64,000 nt of DNA from Deltaproteobacteria bacterium (GTDB lineage Bacteria > Myxococcota_A > Polyangia > DRWM01 > JAAZOP01): assembly GCA_016218815.1 (NCBI GenBank), contig JACRCX010000051.1, positions 54,154 to 118,153 of the forward strand, in the 5' to 3' direction. Within the stretch, counting starts at the first letter, position 1. Each line of letters opens with the position of its first letter. The translations under genes and the position numbers were made by a program. A model generated the notes under the pieces. The model worked only from the letters and a program-made list of their open reading frames with translations. It made no database searches and was not told the origin of the DNA. Shown here piece by piece: positions 18,394 through 26,979 of the stretch.

Positions 18394-18663
18394 GCGGTTT
18401 TCGGTTTTCGGTTTCCGGTTTCCGGTTCCGGAGGCGGCGTGCGCCGGTCCCGCGTCACCGGCCCGTGGCCGAGGCTCGGCCGGAAGCGCCCCGGAGCGTG
18501 CGATGGGCCTAGGGTCCCGGCTGCGTTCGTGGAGCGGCGCGTCGGGAGGCGCCGTGCGCCGCGTCGGTGCGGCCGTCGCCGGCTTGGCCGGCCGCATTCC
18601 CGGCCCGTGGCGTCGGGGTGCCGCCGGTCCGGACCGAGAACCGAAAACTGAGAACGGAGAACG
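18394..18663. repeat. Inverted pair of GGTTTTCGG / CCGAAAACTGAG repeats at the permease junction
   Basis: A run of GGTTTTCGG/GGTTTCCGG units at 18394-18432 and an inverted run (GAGAACCGAAAACTGAGAAC) at 18634-18663 flank about 200 bp. The block starts right after an ATGAGC that overlaps the YejB-like stop and ends inside the N-terminal coding region of the next permease. The same repeat family fills 20981-21079. Confidence 0.7.
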
Positions 18664-19675
18664 CGGCGCGGCTGCGCCGCTCCGCCGCTCCGCCTTCCGC
18701 GCCTTCTGGCGCTCGCCGTGGAACCGCGCCGGCGCGATCGTCGTCGTGCTGCTCACGCTCGTCGCGCTCGGCGCCGACTTCCTGGCCTCGGACAAGCCGA
18801 TCTGGCTGAAGCTCGACGGGCGGCACTACGCGTTCCCGAACGTCATCGACTACCCGGAGCTGCGTCCGCTCACCAACGACGTGCTGCGGAAGATGATGGT
18901 CGAGGGCGAGGACTGGGCGATCCTGCCGCTGGTGCCGTGGGGGCCGCTGCAGTCGAAGGCCGACGGCCGGATCGCGCCCCTGGAGGCGCCGTCGGCGAGT
19001 CACTGGCTGGGCACCGACGATCGGGGGCGGGACGTGCTGGCGCGGCTGGTCCACGGCACGCGGGTTTCCCTCAGCGTGGGGCTGGTCGCCGTCGCCCTTT
19101 ACGTCTTCATCGGCGTGTTCCTCGGCGCCGCCGCCGGCTTCTACGGCGGGTGGCTCGACGCCGGCGTGACCCGGCTGGTCGAGGCCTTGATGGCCTTCCC
19201 GGCCTTCTTCTTCGTGCTCATCATCCAGGGACTGCTGCCGGCGGCGTCGATCCTGCAGATCATGGTGGTGATCGGGCTGACGCGCTGGACCGAGGTGGCG
19301 CGGCTGGTGCGCGGGGAGGTGCTGCGCCTGCGCTCCGCGGAGTTCGTGGTGGCCGCTCAGGCGCTGGGGCTGCCGCCGCGCCGGATCCTCGTGCGCCACG
19401 TGCTGCCCAACGCGATGGGGCCCGTGTTCGTGTCCGCGACCTTCGGCATCGCCGGCGCCGTCCTGCTGGAGAGCGCGCTCTCGTTCCTCGGCTTCGGGAC
19501 GCCGCCGCCGACGCCGAGTTGGGGCGAGCTCCTGACGCAGGCGTTCGCTCACGAGGGCAAGTGGTGGCTGACGGCGTTTCCCGGGTTCATGATCTTCGTG
19601 ACCGTGACCGCCTACAACCTGGTCGGCGAAGGCATCCGCGACGCCGTCGACCCGCGCATGAGCACGCATCGCTAG
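18503..19675 (+). CDS. Peptide ABC transporter permease, OppC/YejE type
   Basis: Up to 390 residues from ATG 18503. The first 65 residues derive largely from repeat DNA and are not family-like; conserved sequence starts at about SAFRAFWRSPWNRAGAIVVV. A periplasmic insert after helix 1 (SDKPIWLKLDGRHYAFPNV) is characteristic of YejE-type permeases. The core shows HWLGTDDRGRDVLARLVHG, the EAA loop (EFVVAAQALGLPPRRILVRH) and ESALSFLGFG. With the preceding two genes it forms a peptide importer lacking its ATPase here. The original start may have been the ATG at 18390 that overlaps the YejB stop, now out of frame because of the repeat. Confidence 0.85.
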   Translation: MGLGSRLRSWSGASGGAVRRVGAAVAGLAGRIPGPWRRGAAGPDREPKTENGERGAAAPLRRSAFRAFWRSPWNRAGAIVVVLLTLVALGADFLASDKPIWLKLDGRHYAFPNVIDYPELRPLTNDVLRKMMVEGEDWAILPLVPWGPLQSKADGRIAPLEAPSASHWLGTDDRGRDVLARLVHGTRVSLSVGLVAVALYVFIGVFLGAAAGFYGGWLDAGVTRLVEALMAFPAFFFVLIIQGLLPAASILQIMVVIGLTRWTEVARLVRGEVLRLRSAEFVVAAQALGLPPRRILVRHVLPNAMGPVFVSATFGIAGAVLLESALSFLGFGTPPPTPSWGELLTQAFAHEGKWWLTAFPGFMIFVTVTAYNLVGEGIRDAVDPRMSTHR

Positions 19676-19755
19676 TCCGTTGACGCCCGCGAACATGCCC
19701 CGTATGCTTCGGCCCTGCGCCTCCGGCCGGACTGCCCGGGGGGAAGGAGTGGAAG

Positions 19756-20961
19756 ATGGTACTCGGATTCATCAAACGCGGCGTCAAGGAGATGATGATT
19801 GCCCGGCCCGACGAGGCGAAGCAGTCGATCATCTGGAAACACCCCGACGAGACCGTGCCGATGTACTCGCAGCTCACGGTGGACGCGGACGAGGTCGGCG
19901 TGTTCTTCCGTGACGGCCAGGTCGTGGGCACGCTGCGCGCCGGACGCCACACCCTCGACTCGTCCAACATCCCGTTCCTGGGCAACCTGATCGACAAGTT
20001 CACCGGTGGCAACGTGTTCAAGGCCGAGGTGTTCTTCGTGTCGATCCGCGAGATCCCGAGCATCAAGTTCGGCGGGCGGATCGGCAGCCAGGAGGACCCC
20101 AAGACCGGAATGGCCGTGGAGACGATGGTCCACGGCGACTTCTCGTTCCGCGTCGTGCAGCCCGAACGCCTGATCGTCGGGCTGGCCGGCATGGCCAAGG
20201 TCGAGAACGAGGCGTTCGTCGGCTGGTTCCGCGACCTGTTCCTGAAGACGATCCGCGACCGCATCGCCGAGCTGCTGGTGAAACAGAAGTGGCCGCTGCT
20301 CGACGTCACCTCCGGCGCCTACACCGAGGAGATCGAAGAGGAGGTGCTCAAGTCCGTCGGCAAGCACATCGACAGCTACGGCGTCCAGATCATGCGCATC
20401 GGCAACTTCGTCGTCTCCATCAACGAGGACGACGCCAAGGAGCTGAAGAAGCTGCTCAAGGACGCCGCCTACATCCGCATGGCCGGCGGCCTCGGCGGGT
20501 ACCAGCAGCTCGCCATGGGCAAGGCGGTCATGGGCGCGGGCGAGGGCATGGCCAAGGGCGGCGAGGGCGGCGGCATGGCGATGGCCGGCGCCGGCATGGG
20601 CATGGGCATGGGCATGGCCGGGATGATGGCCCAGCAGCAGATGATGGCCCAGCAGCAGGCGATGCAGCAGGGCGGCTTCCCGCAGGCCGGCTATCCCCAG
20701 GGCGCTCCCCCTCCCGCGGGCTATCCGCAGCCGGGCGTGCCCCAGGGCGCTCCCGCCGCCGCTCCGCCGGGCGCCGCGCCCGGAGCCGCCTCGGGGGCCG
20801 GCGTCGTCTGTTCCGCGTGCGGGAAGACCGTGCTTCCCGGCAAGTTCTGCGCCGAGTGCGGCAAGCCGATGGCGCCCGCCAAGAAGTTCTGCCCGAAGTG
20901 CGGCGCCGAGGCCGCCGGTGGTGCCAAGTTCTGCGGCGGCTGCGGCAGCCCGATCGGGTAG
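19756..20961 (+). CDS. SPFH-domain / zinc-ribbon protein (YdjI-like virion core protein family)
   Basis: A 401-residue protein with GGAAG upstream of ATG 19756. Residues about 1-250 match the SPFH/Band-7 family usually annotated as virion core protein/YdjI: VLGFIKRGVKEMMIARPDEA, QVVGTLRAGRHTLDSSNIPF, KAEVFFVS, GDFSFRV. A Gly/Met/Gln/Pro/Ala-rich low-complexity linker (about 270-350) follows. The C-terminus has two CxxC zinc-ribbon units (CSACGK...CAEC and CPKCG...CGGCG). Such proteins are thought to scaffold at membranes and are induced by envelope stress in Bacillus. Here it stands alone between a transporter and a repeat-filled gap. Confidence 0.85.
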   Translation: MVLGFIKRGVKEMMIARPDEAKQSIIWKHPDETVPMYSQLTVDADEVGVFFRDGQVVGTLRAGRHTLDSSNIPFLGNLIDKFTGGNVFKAEVFFVSIREIPSIKFGGRIGSQEDPKTGMAVETMVHGDFSFRVVQPERLIVGLAGMAKVENEAFVGWFRDLFLKTIRDRIAELLVKQKWPLLDVTSGAYTEEIEEEVLKSVGKHIDSYGVQIMRIGNFVVSINEDDAKELKKLLKDAAYIRMAGGLGGYQQLAMGKAVMGAGEGMAKGGEGGGMAMAGAGMGMGMGMAGMMAQQQMMAQQQAMQQGGFPQAGYPQGAPPPAGYPQPGVPQGAPAAAPPGAAPGAASGAGVVCSACGKTVLPGKFCAECGKPMAPAKKFCPKCGAEAAGGAKFCGGCGSPIG

Positions 20962-20980
20962 CGAGCGATCGCCCGTCCCG

Positions 20981-21142
20981 CTTCCGTTCTCCGGTTTTCC
21001 GTTTTCAGTTCTCGGTTCTCAGTTCTCAGTTCTCAGATCCGGAGGTTGCCGGGGTCCGGACTGAAGACTGAAGACTGATCTACTACCTTCCGATTCCTTC
21101 GCGGCACGCGAAGGAACTGTCGACTCTCGACTGTTGACTCCC
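20981..21142. repeat. Repeat-filled gap: CTCAGTT and GTCGACT families
   Basis: 20981-21079 is built of CAGTTCTCAGTTCTC-like units ending in GACTGAAGACTGAAGACTG. 21115-21142 is a GTCGACTCTCGACTGTTGAC run of the second family. Both families recur elsewhere in the window. 21188-21420 holds nothing recognisable apart from the ribosome binding site of the next gene. Confidence 0.75.
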
Positions 21143-21145
21143 GAC

Positions 21146-21187
21146 GCGCGGCCAGGGGCCGCGTTTGGTTGCGGCCCCTGGCCGCGC
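21146..21187. terminator. Perfect 17-bp inverted repeat (hairpin)
   Basis: Arms GCGCGGCCAGGGGCCGC and its exact complement enclose an eight-base loop (GTTTGGTT). There is no T-run afterwards, so it may be a repeat-borne hairpin or an RNA stabiliser rather than an intrinsic terminator. Confidence 0.55.
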
Positions 21188-21420
21188 TATGAACCGAGAA
21201 CCGGTGGCTCGCAATGCATCGTGTTGCCAGGTTGGCATCGTCAACGACGGGCGCCCCGGCCTCGCGCTGTCATCCCGTCAGCCGCCGCCATCGCCTCCCG
21301 CAAACCCTTTCGACGGTCGGCCGCGTGATCGCGCGAAATCGCGGCGATCCGGGCAGGACCGTCGCGCCTCGCGCCCGCTGGCACGCGACCCGCAAATGGC
21401 ACGACCGCGGAGGTCGTGAC

Positions 21421-21630
21421 ATGCAAATCATCGATGTCCTGGAAGCGGTCGGCGAGCGGGCGAAGGCCCTCCCGGAAGACATGCCCCTGGAGGCGGTCGT
21501 GCGCGTGCGCTTTCTTCGCCGTCGGGGCGTGATCGAGGCCGACGTGCGTCTGAGCGACGGGCGGCGCAGCTACCGGCGCACGGGGCGAGGAGTGACCTCG
21601 CGCGAGGCGCTGCTGGACGCGGTAGCGTAG
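21421..21630 (+). CDS. Small basic protein, unknown
   Basis: A 69-residue protein; the ATG at 21421 follows GGAGG with seven-base spacing, a strong site. The sequence (MQIIDVLEAVGERAKALPED, then VRVRFLRRRGVIEADVRLSD) looks like a helix followed by a beta-hairpin and a final helix (SREALLDAVA). No family recognised. It converges with dksA, six bases apart. Confidence 0.6.
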   Translation: MQIIDVLEAVGERAKALPEDMPLEAVVRVRFLRRRGVIEADVRLSDGRRSYRRTGRGVTSREALLDAVA

Positions 21631-21636
21631 GATGCG

Positions 21637-22227
21637 CTAGCCGAACTGCTGTTCTTCGCGCTCCTGCGCTTCCTTGCAGCGGATGCACAGCGTGGCCTCG
21701 GGTCGCACGCGCAGCCGCTCCAGCCCGATCGGATCGCCGCACTCGTCGCACTGGCCGAACGAGCCGGCGTCGATGCGCTGGATGGCGCGCTCGATCTTCT
21801 CCAGGTAGGTCTTCTCGCGGCCGCGCAGACGCAGGTTGAAGTACTGGAGGTACTCGCTGGAGGCGAGGTCCATGTCGTCCGGAAGCTCGGCGGCGTCGAG
21901 CCGGATGCCTTCGCCGAGCGTCTTCTGGGCGTTGCGCATGACCTCCTGACGGCGCTCCTCCAGGATCTTGCGCATCTCTTTCAGCTCGGCCTTGTTGAGC
22001 CGCCGCGGTCCGTTGGCTGTGGGCCCCGCGTCCGCGTCGAACATCCTGACCGGCGTCGAGCGTTTGGCCGGCGGCGCGGTCGGGCGCGCCTTGGCCGGCG
22101 GGCGAGAGGTCGGCCGGGCGGACTTCGCCGTCTTGCGAGTGGATGCCGGGAGGGTCGAGGTCTTCGCGGTGGTCGGTCGCTTGCTTGCGCTGCTCATTTT
22201 CCTGCTGCTGCCCCTCTTGGTGGCCAT
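21637..22227 (-). CDS. dksA: DksA/TraR-family RNA polymerase-binding protein
   Basis: A 196-residue protein from ATG 22227. The first 70 or so residues are a Lys/Ala/Pro/Thr-rich tail absent from E. coli DksA. Then come the coiled-coil (LNKAELKEMRKILEERRQEV), the acidic tip (DDMDLAS, matching DxxDxA) and a four-Cys zinc finger (CDECGDPIG ... CIRC). DksA binds the RNA polymerase secondary channel and works with ppGpp in the stringent response. The long basic tail may bind DNA or RNA. The family is certain; orthology to dksA rather than a TraR-like paralogue is likely. Confidence 0.88.
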   Translation of the reverse strand: MATKRGSSRKMSSASKRPTTAKTSTLPASTRKTAKSARPTSRPPAKARPTAPPAKRSTPVRMFDADAGPTANGPRRLNKAELKEMRKILEERRQEVMRNAQKTLGEGIRLDAAELPDDMDLASSEYLQYFNLRLRGREKTYLEKIERAIQRIDAGSFGQCDECGDPIGLERLRVRPEATLCIRCKEAQEREEQQFG

Positions 22228-22399
22228 CTGGAACCCCCGTCTCCGGCCGCGCCTCCTGAGCGCGGCGCAAGCACCTAGTGTCCATCTGGGCCGCGAGGCA
22301 TGTCAAGGGGAAGACGCACCTCGAGGAGTGCTTGACAGTGCGTGGGGGGGGTGGGATAGTCCCGCTCCGCCGCGCGGATGGGGGAAGGACGCCGGCTGG

Positions 22400-22473
<74 letters not shown>

Positions 22474-22480
22474 CGAAGCG

Positions 22481-22515
22481 AAACGCGAACCTGGTCGAAA
22501 GCCGGGTTCGCGTTT
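22481..22515 (+). terminator. Rho-independent terminator after the initiator tRNA
   Basis: AAACGCGAACCTGG pairs with CCGGGTTCGCGTTT around a seven-base loop (one G-T pair), followed by CTGTTT. It lies eight bases after the tRNA. Confidence 0.8.
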
Positions 22516-22620
22516 CTGTTTCCGGCGGACCGCCCGCCTTGACCTGCCGGCCGGGCGAGTCCATGCTCAGTCGCCCGCGCCGGGGGGACGCGACCGTCCG
22601 CGCCGAAGGAGTTTCGACCC

Positions 22621-23340
22621 GTGCAGGTCGACATCGCGCATCGGGAGATCGGACTCAAGTTCGTCTACTACGGGCCGGCCCTCTCCGGAAAGACGACGAA
22701 CCTGCAAGCCCTGCACCGGGTCATGCCGGAGGGGACCGCGGGCCGGCTCCTGTCGCTCGAGACGCGTGACGACCGTACGCTGTTCTTCGATCTCCTGCCG
22801 TTGCGCGTCGAGGTGGGAAGCGGGCTGAAGATCAAGCTGAAGCTGTACACGGTGCCGGGCCAGGTGATCCACGACGCCACGAGGCGGCTGGTCCTGCAGT
22901 CCGCGGACGGCGTCGCCTTCATCGCCGACAGCCGGGTCTCGGAGATCGAGTCCAACGCCGAGTCGTTCCGCAACCTGGCCGAGAACCTGCGCGCCAACGG
23001 CCTCGATGCCCGCACGATCTCGCTGGTCATCCAGTTCAACAAGCGCGACCTGCCGGACATCCGCACCGACGGAGAGATCGACGCCATGGCCCGCGCGGGC
23101 CGGGAGCCGGTCTACAAGGCGGTGGCGACGGATGGAAAAGGCGTGATCGAGACCTTCCTGGGCCTCTTGCGGCTGACCTGGTCGCACCTGCAGGCCGAGC
23201 ACAAGTTCGAGGAGCGGTTCGGCGTCGATTCGCGGCAGCTCCTGCTCAAACTGGCCAGCCAGCTCGGCCTGCCCAAACACCTGGCCGCGGATCGGGACGG
23301 CGACCGGCTCTGGCCGCCGCCCTCGGACGGAGAGAAGTAG
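22621..23340 (+). CDS. MglA-like Ras-family GTPase
   Basis: A 239-residue cytosolic small GTPase from GTG 22621. P-loop GPALSGKTT (residues about 18-26), switch region with TVPGQ in place of DxxGQ, and the NKRD guanine motif (FNKRDLP) place it with MglA-type proteins. In Myxococcus these GTPases set the polarity of motility and signalling complexes. The last 45 residues (after HLQAEHKFEERFG) extend beyond canonical MglA. It is followed three bases later by a PocR-type histidine kinase, so it probably acts in the same pathway. No MglB-type activator is nearby. Confidence 0.85.
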   Translation: MQVDIAHREIGLKFVYYGPALSGKTTNLQALHRVMPEGTAGRLLSLETRDDRTLFFDLLPLRVEVGSGLKIKLKLYTVPGQVIHDATRRLVLQSADGVAFIADSRVSEIESNAESFRNLAENLRANGLDARTISLVIQFNKRDLPDIRTDGEIDAMARAGREPVYKAVATDGKGVIETFLGLLRLTWSHLQAEHKFEERFGVDSRQLLLKLASQLGLPKHLAADRDGDRLWPPPSDGEK

Positions 23341-23343
23341 GCC

Positions 23344-24744
23344 GTGCAGCTCGAACGCAACCTCGGCCTGGTGGACCTCGTCGAACCCTCGGCGCTGCAC
23401 GATGTCTGCACCGCGTTCCGCGAGCTGTTCGGGCTCGGGCTGCGCGTCTTCGCGGCCGACGGCTCGCTGCTCGCCGAGTCCGTGTCGGACGAGGCCTTCT
23501 GCACCTACGTGCGGGAGTTCGGCGAGGGGCGGCGGCAGTGCAACCAGTTCCGCGCGCAGCTCGCGCGCTTCACCGCCCAGGGCGCCGAGCCCCTGGCCGT
23601 GCGCTGCTTCGCCGGCTGCGCCTACCTCGCCGCTCCCGTCCTCTTCGAGGGCGACGCCATGGGGAAGGTCGTCTACGGACCCTACCTCCCCGCGGACGCC
23701 ACGCGCCTGCCGTCCACGCTGATGCGCCTCGACACGGAAATCGACTCCGCCGTCATTTCCGAGAAGTCCGCCTCGCTGCGTCGCGTCCGCCACGACACCC
23801 TCGACCGCATCGTCCACGCCTTCCAGCGCGTGCTCGACCTCATCCTGCACAGCGGCCAGCGCGCCACCCTCACCTCGGAAACCCACCTGGCGACGATCGA
23901 GGAGTCGTACCGCGAGATCGCCGTCAAGAACAAACGGCTCGAGGAGACGACGGTCCGGCTCCAGGAGCTGGACCGCCTCAAGTCGAACTTCCTGGCCACC
24001 GTCAGCCACGAGCTTCGCACGCCGCTGACCTCGATCATCGGCTACAGCGAGATGCTCGCCCAGGGCCTCGCCGGACCGCTCGCCGAGGAGCAGCGCAAGT
24101 TCATCGGCACGATCCTGGAGAAGGGCGAACACCTGCTGCGGCTGATCTCCGCCGTGCTCGACATCTCCACCCTCGATGCCCGGCGTCTCGAGCTGCGCCG
24201 CGAGCCCACCGACATCGCCGACCTCTGCGCGCGCGCCGTCGAGAAGGCCGTCGCACAGGCGGGCCGGCGCGACGTGCGGCTGGAGATCCTCCCCGTGCCC
24301 CAGCTCCCCCTGATCCCCGTCGATCCCGACCTGATCGAGAAGGCGCTCCTGCACCTCGTCGACAACGCCCTCAAGTTCTCGCCTCCGGCAGGAGCGGTCG
24401 AGATCGAGCTTCACCTGACCGAGCCGCGGGCGGACGGCGAAGCGTCGATCGGCTTCGTCCTGCTCGCGCCCCTGCGACGCTTCCTCCGGGTCACCGTCCG
24501 CGACGCCGGGCCGGGCATTCCGGAAGGCAACCTGGATCTCATCTTCGAGGCGTTCTTCCAGGAGGACGGGTCGGCTACCCGCGCCCACGGCGGCCTGGGC
24601 CTCGGCCTCGCCCTCGTGCGCCAGTTCGCCGAGGCGCACGGCGGGAAGGTCGAGGTCGAGAGCGAGCCGGGGAAGGGCTCGGCCTTCCACCTGCTGCTGC
24701 CCGTCCCGCCCTCCGCGTCGATCCTGCCCGGAGCGCCGCCGTGA
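23344..24744 (+). CDS. Sensor histidine kinase with N-terminal PocR ligand-binding domain
   Basis: 466 residues from GTG 23344. Residues about 5-165 match the PocR sensory domain, with its conserved Cys pattern (FCTYVREFGEGRRQC, then CFAGCAYLAAPV) and GPYLP. A coiled coil (about 185-215) leads to HisKA with SHELRTPLTSIIGYSE (phospho-acceptor His) and an HATPase_c domain (DNALKFSPPAG, DAGPGIPE, GGLGLGLALV). No transmembrane helix, so it senses a cytosolic ligand; PocR domains are linked to hydrocarbon or redox ligands through metal or haem. No response regulator is encoded nearby. Its stop overlaps thiL by four bases. Confidence 0.88.
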   Translation: MQLERNLGLVDLVEPSALHDVCTAFRELFGLGLRVFAADGSLLAESVSDEAFCTYVREFGEGRRQCNQFRAQLARFTAQGAEPLAVRCFAGCAYLAAPVLFEGDAMGKVVYGPYLPADATRLPSTLMRLDTEIDSAVISEKSASLRRVRHDTLDRIVHAFQRVLDLILHSGQRATLTSETHLATIEESYREIAVKNKRLEETTVRLQELDRLKSNFLATVSHELRTPLTSIIGYSEMLAQGLAGPLAEEQRKFIGTILEKGEHLLRLISAVLDISTLDARRLELRREPTDIADLCARAVEKAVAQAGRRDVRLEILPVPQLPLIPVDPDLIEKALLHLVDNALKFSPPAGAVEIELHLTEPRADGEASIGFVLLAPLRRFLRVTVRDAGPGIPEGNLDLIFEAFFQEDGSATRAHGGLGLGLALVRQFAEAHGGKVEVESEPGKGSAFHLLLPVPPSASILPGAPP

Positions 24745-25715
24745 TCGACGAGTTCGAGCTGCTCGAGCGCATCCGGCGCGCCGTCGCCCGCCCCGACGCC
24801 GCCGTCGAAATCGGCATCGGCGACGACGCCGCGGCGATCCACCTGGGCGGCGGACGGCGGCTGCTGTTGACGACCGATGCGCTGGTCGCCGGCGTGCACT
24901 TCGACCCGGCCGCCGAGCCGCCGGCCGACGTCGCGCGCCGCGCGATTGTCGCCAACGTCTCCGACATCGCCGCCATGGGCGGACGCCCGCGCTGGGTCCT
25001 GCTTTCCCTCGTCCTGCCTCCCGAGACGGACGCCGGATGGGTCGAGACGCTGCACCGGGGGTTCGCCGAGGCGGCGACCGAGGCCGGTGCGGTCGTCGTG
25101 GGCGGCAACCTCGCCCGCGGCCGCGACCTGGTCCTCTCCGTCACGCTCGCCGGCGAAATGCAAGCCTCGCCGTTGCGCCGCGCAGGCGCCCGCTCCGGCG
25201 ACGTCCTCTTCCTCACGGGCCCGGTCGGCGCGTCCGCCGCGGGACGCACCGCCGTTGGGGCCGGACCCGCCGCCGCCCACGAAGGGCGCAACCTGCGCGC
25301 GCGCTACCTCCGCCCGCCGTTCCGCCTCGACGCCGCCGCCGTCCTCGCCAGGACCGCCAGCGCCGCCATCGACATCTCCGACGGCCTCGTCCAGGACCTC
25401 GGTCATCTCGCCGACGCCTCCGGCGTCGCCGTCGCGCTGCACCTGGCAAGATTGCCCCTCGCCTTCGGGCACCCCCGGGACGCCGCCGACCGCGGCCGCG
25501 CGCTGGCCCTGGGAGGCGGCGAGGACTACGAGCTGGCGGCGACCGTCCCGCCGGCGAACCTCCCGCTCCTCTCGCGGCTCGCTGCCGAGGCCGACGTCGG
25601 CCTCTACCGTGCGGGCGAGGTTGTTTCCCACCATCCCGCCGGCACCGTGCTCGGCGTCGAGGCCGACGGGTCCGAACACCCCCTGCCGCGCGCCGGCTTC
25701 CGGCATTTCGGGTGA
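24741..25715 (+). CDS. thiL: Thiamine-monophosphate kinase
   Basis: 324 residues from a GTG that overlaps the kinase stop (GTGA). ThiL phosphorylates thiamine monophosphate to the diphosphate cofactor with ATP. Seen: FELLERIRRA, GIGDDAAAI (Mg-binding), TTDALVAGVHF, VANVSDIAAMGG, GGNLARG, IDISDGLVQDLGHLA, and GGGEDYELAATV. The length is normal (about 325). Co-transcription with a GTPase/histidine kinase pair is not explained by function. Confidence 0.92.
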   Translation: MIDEFELLERIRRAVARPDAAVEIGIGDDAAAIHLGGGRRLLLTTDALVAGVHFDPAAEPPADVARRAIVANVSDIAAMGGRPRWVLLSLVLPPETDAGWVETLHRGFAEAATEAGAVVVGGNLARGRDLVLSVTLAGEMQASPLRRAGARSGDVLFLTGPVGASAAGRTAVGAGPAAAHEGRNLRARYLRPPFRLDAAAVLARTASAAIDISDGLVQDLGHLADASGVAVALHLARLPLAFGHPRDAADRGRALALGGGEDYELAATVPPANLPLLSRLAAEADVGLYRAGEVVSHHPAGTVLGVEADGSEHPLPRAGFRHFG

Positions 25716-25765
25716 GCGCGACGCAATGCTGGACAACCACCCGCCACGCTCCCGGTCTTCCGTTT

Positions 25766-25833
25766 CCGAACCGCGGGCTTCAGCCCGCGGCTGGTCCGAC
25801 CGACTCAGCCGCGCCCTCAAGGGCGCGGTTCGG
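25766..25833. repeat. 68-bp double-hairpin palindromic element, copy 1
   Basis: Two short perfect hairpins, CCGCGGGCTTCAGCCCGCGG and CCGCGCCCTCAAGGGCGCGG, sit inside outer arms CCGAACCGCG/CGCGGTTCGG. A second copy at 31090-31157 has the same length and orientation with three mismatches. The architecture resembles REP/BIME-type elements. Confidence 0.85.
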
Positions 25834-25857
25834 TCCCGACCAGTCGGCGGGTCGTAG

Positions 25858-26916
25858 ATGCTGGAACGCCTCCTCCGCCCCGACCCGCTGCGCGTGACCG
25901 TTGTCCTGTTCGAGGTGACGGCGCGGTGCAACAACCGTTGTGTCTACTGCTACAACGTGTGGAAGTGCGACGGAGGCATTTCTCCCGCCGACCTGCCTAC
26001 GGCCGAGGCGCTCGACCTTCTCCGTCGGGTGCTGGCCGAACGCGACCCGTACCGGCCACGGCAGATCAGCTTCACCGGCGGCGAGCCGCTGCTGCGCGAC
26101 GATCTGGAGACGCTCGTCTCCGCGGTGACCGGCGCCGGCCTGCCGACCAACCTCATCACCAATGGCCGGCGGCTCGACGCGGAGCGCGCCCGGTCGCTCG
26201 TCGCTGCGGGATGCCGGCTGTTCGAGATCCCGCTCCTCGCGCGGACCGCGGACGAGCACGACGCGCTGGCGGGGGCGGCCGGGGCCTTCGAGGGCGCGGT
26301 GCGGGGGATCGGCGCGGCGAAGAAGGCCGGCGCCCACGTCGTCGCCGCGTTCGTGGCGACCCGGCGCAACATCGGCCAGGCCGAGGACGTCGCGCGGCTG
26401 GCGCTGGCGCTGGGCGCCGACGGCCTGATGTTCCTGCGCTTCAATCCCGGCGGGGTCGCGCAAGCGAGCGTCGCCGAGCTGCTGCCCGACCCGCCGCAGA
26501 TCCTGGCGGCATTGCGCGTCCTGCGCGAGCAGCGACGACGCGGCGGGCTCCCCGTCTCCGTCTCCGTGCCGATTCCGCCCTGCGTCGTGGACCCGGCGGA
26601 GACCGAGGGCCTGGGAATCGGCTTCTGCGGGGCCGGCACCGAGCGCACGTACCTGGCGCTTTCCCCGCAGGGCGAGGTGCGGCCGTGCAACCACTCGCCG
26701 ACCGTGCTGGGCGACCTCCGCCGCACCACCATCCGCCGCATGCTCCGCGGCAGGTCCTACCGCGGGTTCTGCGCCGCCGTGCCGGTCGAGTGCCGGGACT
26801 GCCCGCACCGCGAGGAATGCCGGTCGGGCTGCCGCGCCGCCTCCGAGGCCTGCTTCGGCGACGTCGCGCGGCTCGAGCCGCTGGCGGCGGCCCACGGCCG
26901 GTTCCCCTGGCGGTGA
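25858..26916 (+). CDS. Radical SAM/SPASM protein, candidate peptide maturase
   Basis: 352 residues from ATG 25858. CNNRCVYC (Cys 24, 28, 31) is the radical SAM cluster motif, followed by FTGGEPLLRDDL. The C-terminal SPASM domain has its Cys set: FCGAGTERTYLALSPQGEVR with PC after it, then ECRDCPHREECRSGC and a final EAC. These bind two auxiliary Fe-S clusters. SPASM enzymes install crosslinks or other changes on peptides or proteins, or act in cofactor synthesis (PqqE-like). No RRE/PqqD domain is visible. The next gene, 63 bases on, encodes a proline-rich protein with four PTCY motifs and is the obvious candidate substrate (inference). Confidence 0.85.
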   Translation: MLERLLRPDPLRVTVVLFEVTARCNNRCVYCYNVWKCDGGISPADLPTAEALDLLRRVLAERDPYRPRQISFTGGEPLLRDDLETLVSAVTGAGLPTNLITNGRRLDAERARSLVAAGCRLFEIPLLARTADEHDALAGAAGAFEGAVRGIGAAKKAGAHVVAAFVATRRNIGQAEDVARLALALGADGLMFLRFNPGGVAQASVAELLPDPPQILAALRVLREQRRRGGLPVSVSVPIPPCVVDPAETEGLGIGFCGAGTERTYLALSPQGEVRPCNHSPTVLGDLRRTTIRRMLRGRSYRGFCAAVPVECRDCPHREECRSGCRAASEACFGDVARLEPLAAAHGRFPWR

Positions 26917-26979
26917 GCGTCGGGGCAGACCGGAAGTCCGGCGCCGTCCGTAGAATGCCGGTCGCGGGAGGGTAAACCG

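Noticed and set aside
22621..24744. MglA/MglB polarity module
   Set aside because: Only the MglA-like GTPase is present; the neighbour is a histidine kinase, not a Roadblock-domain MglB.
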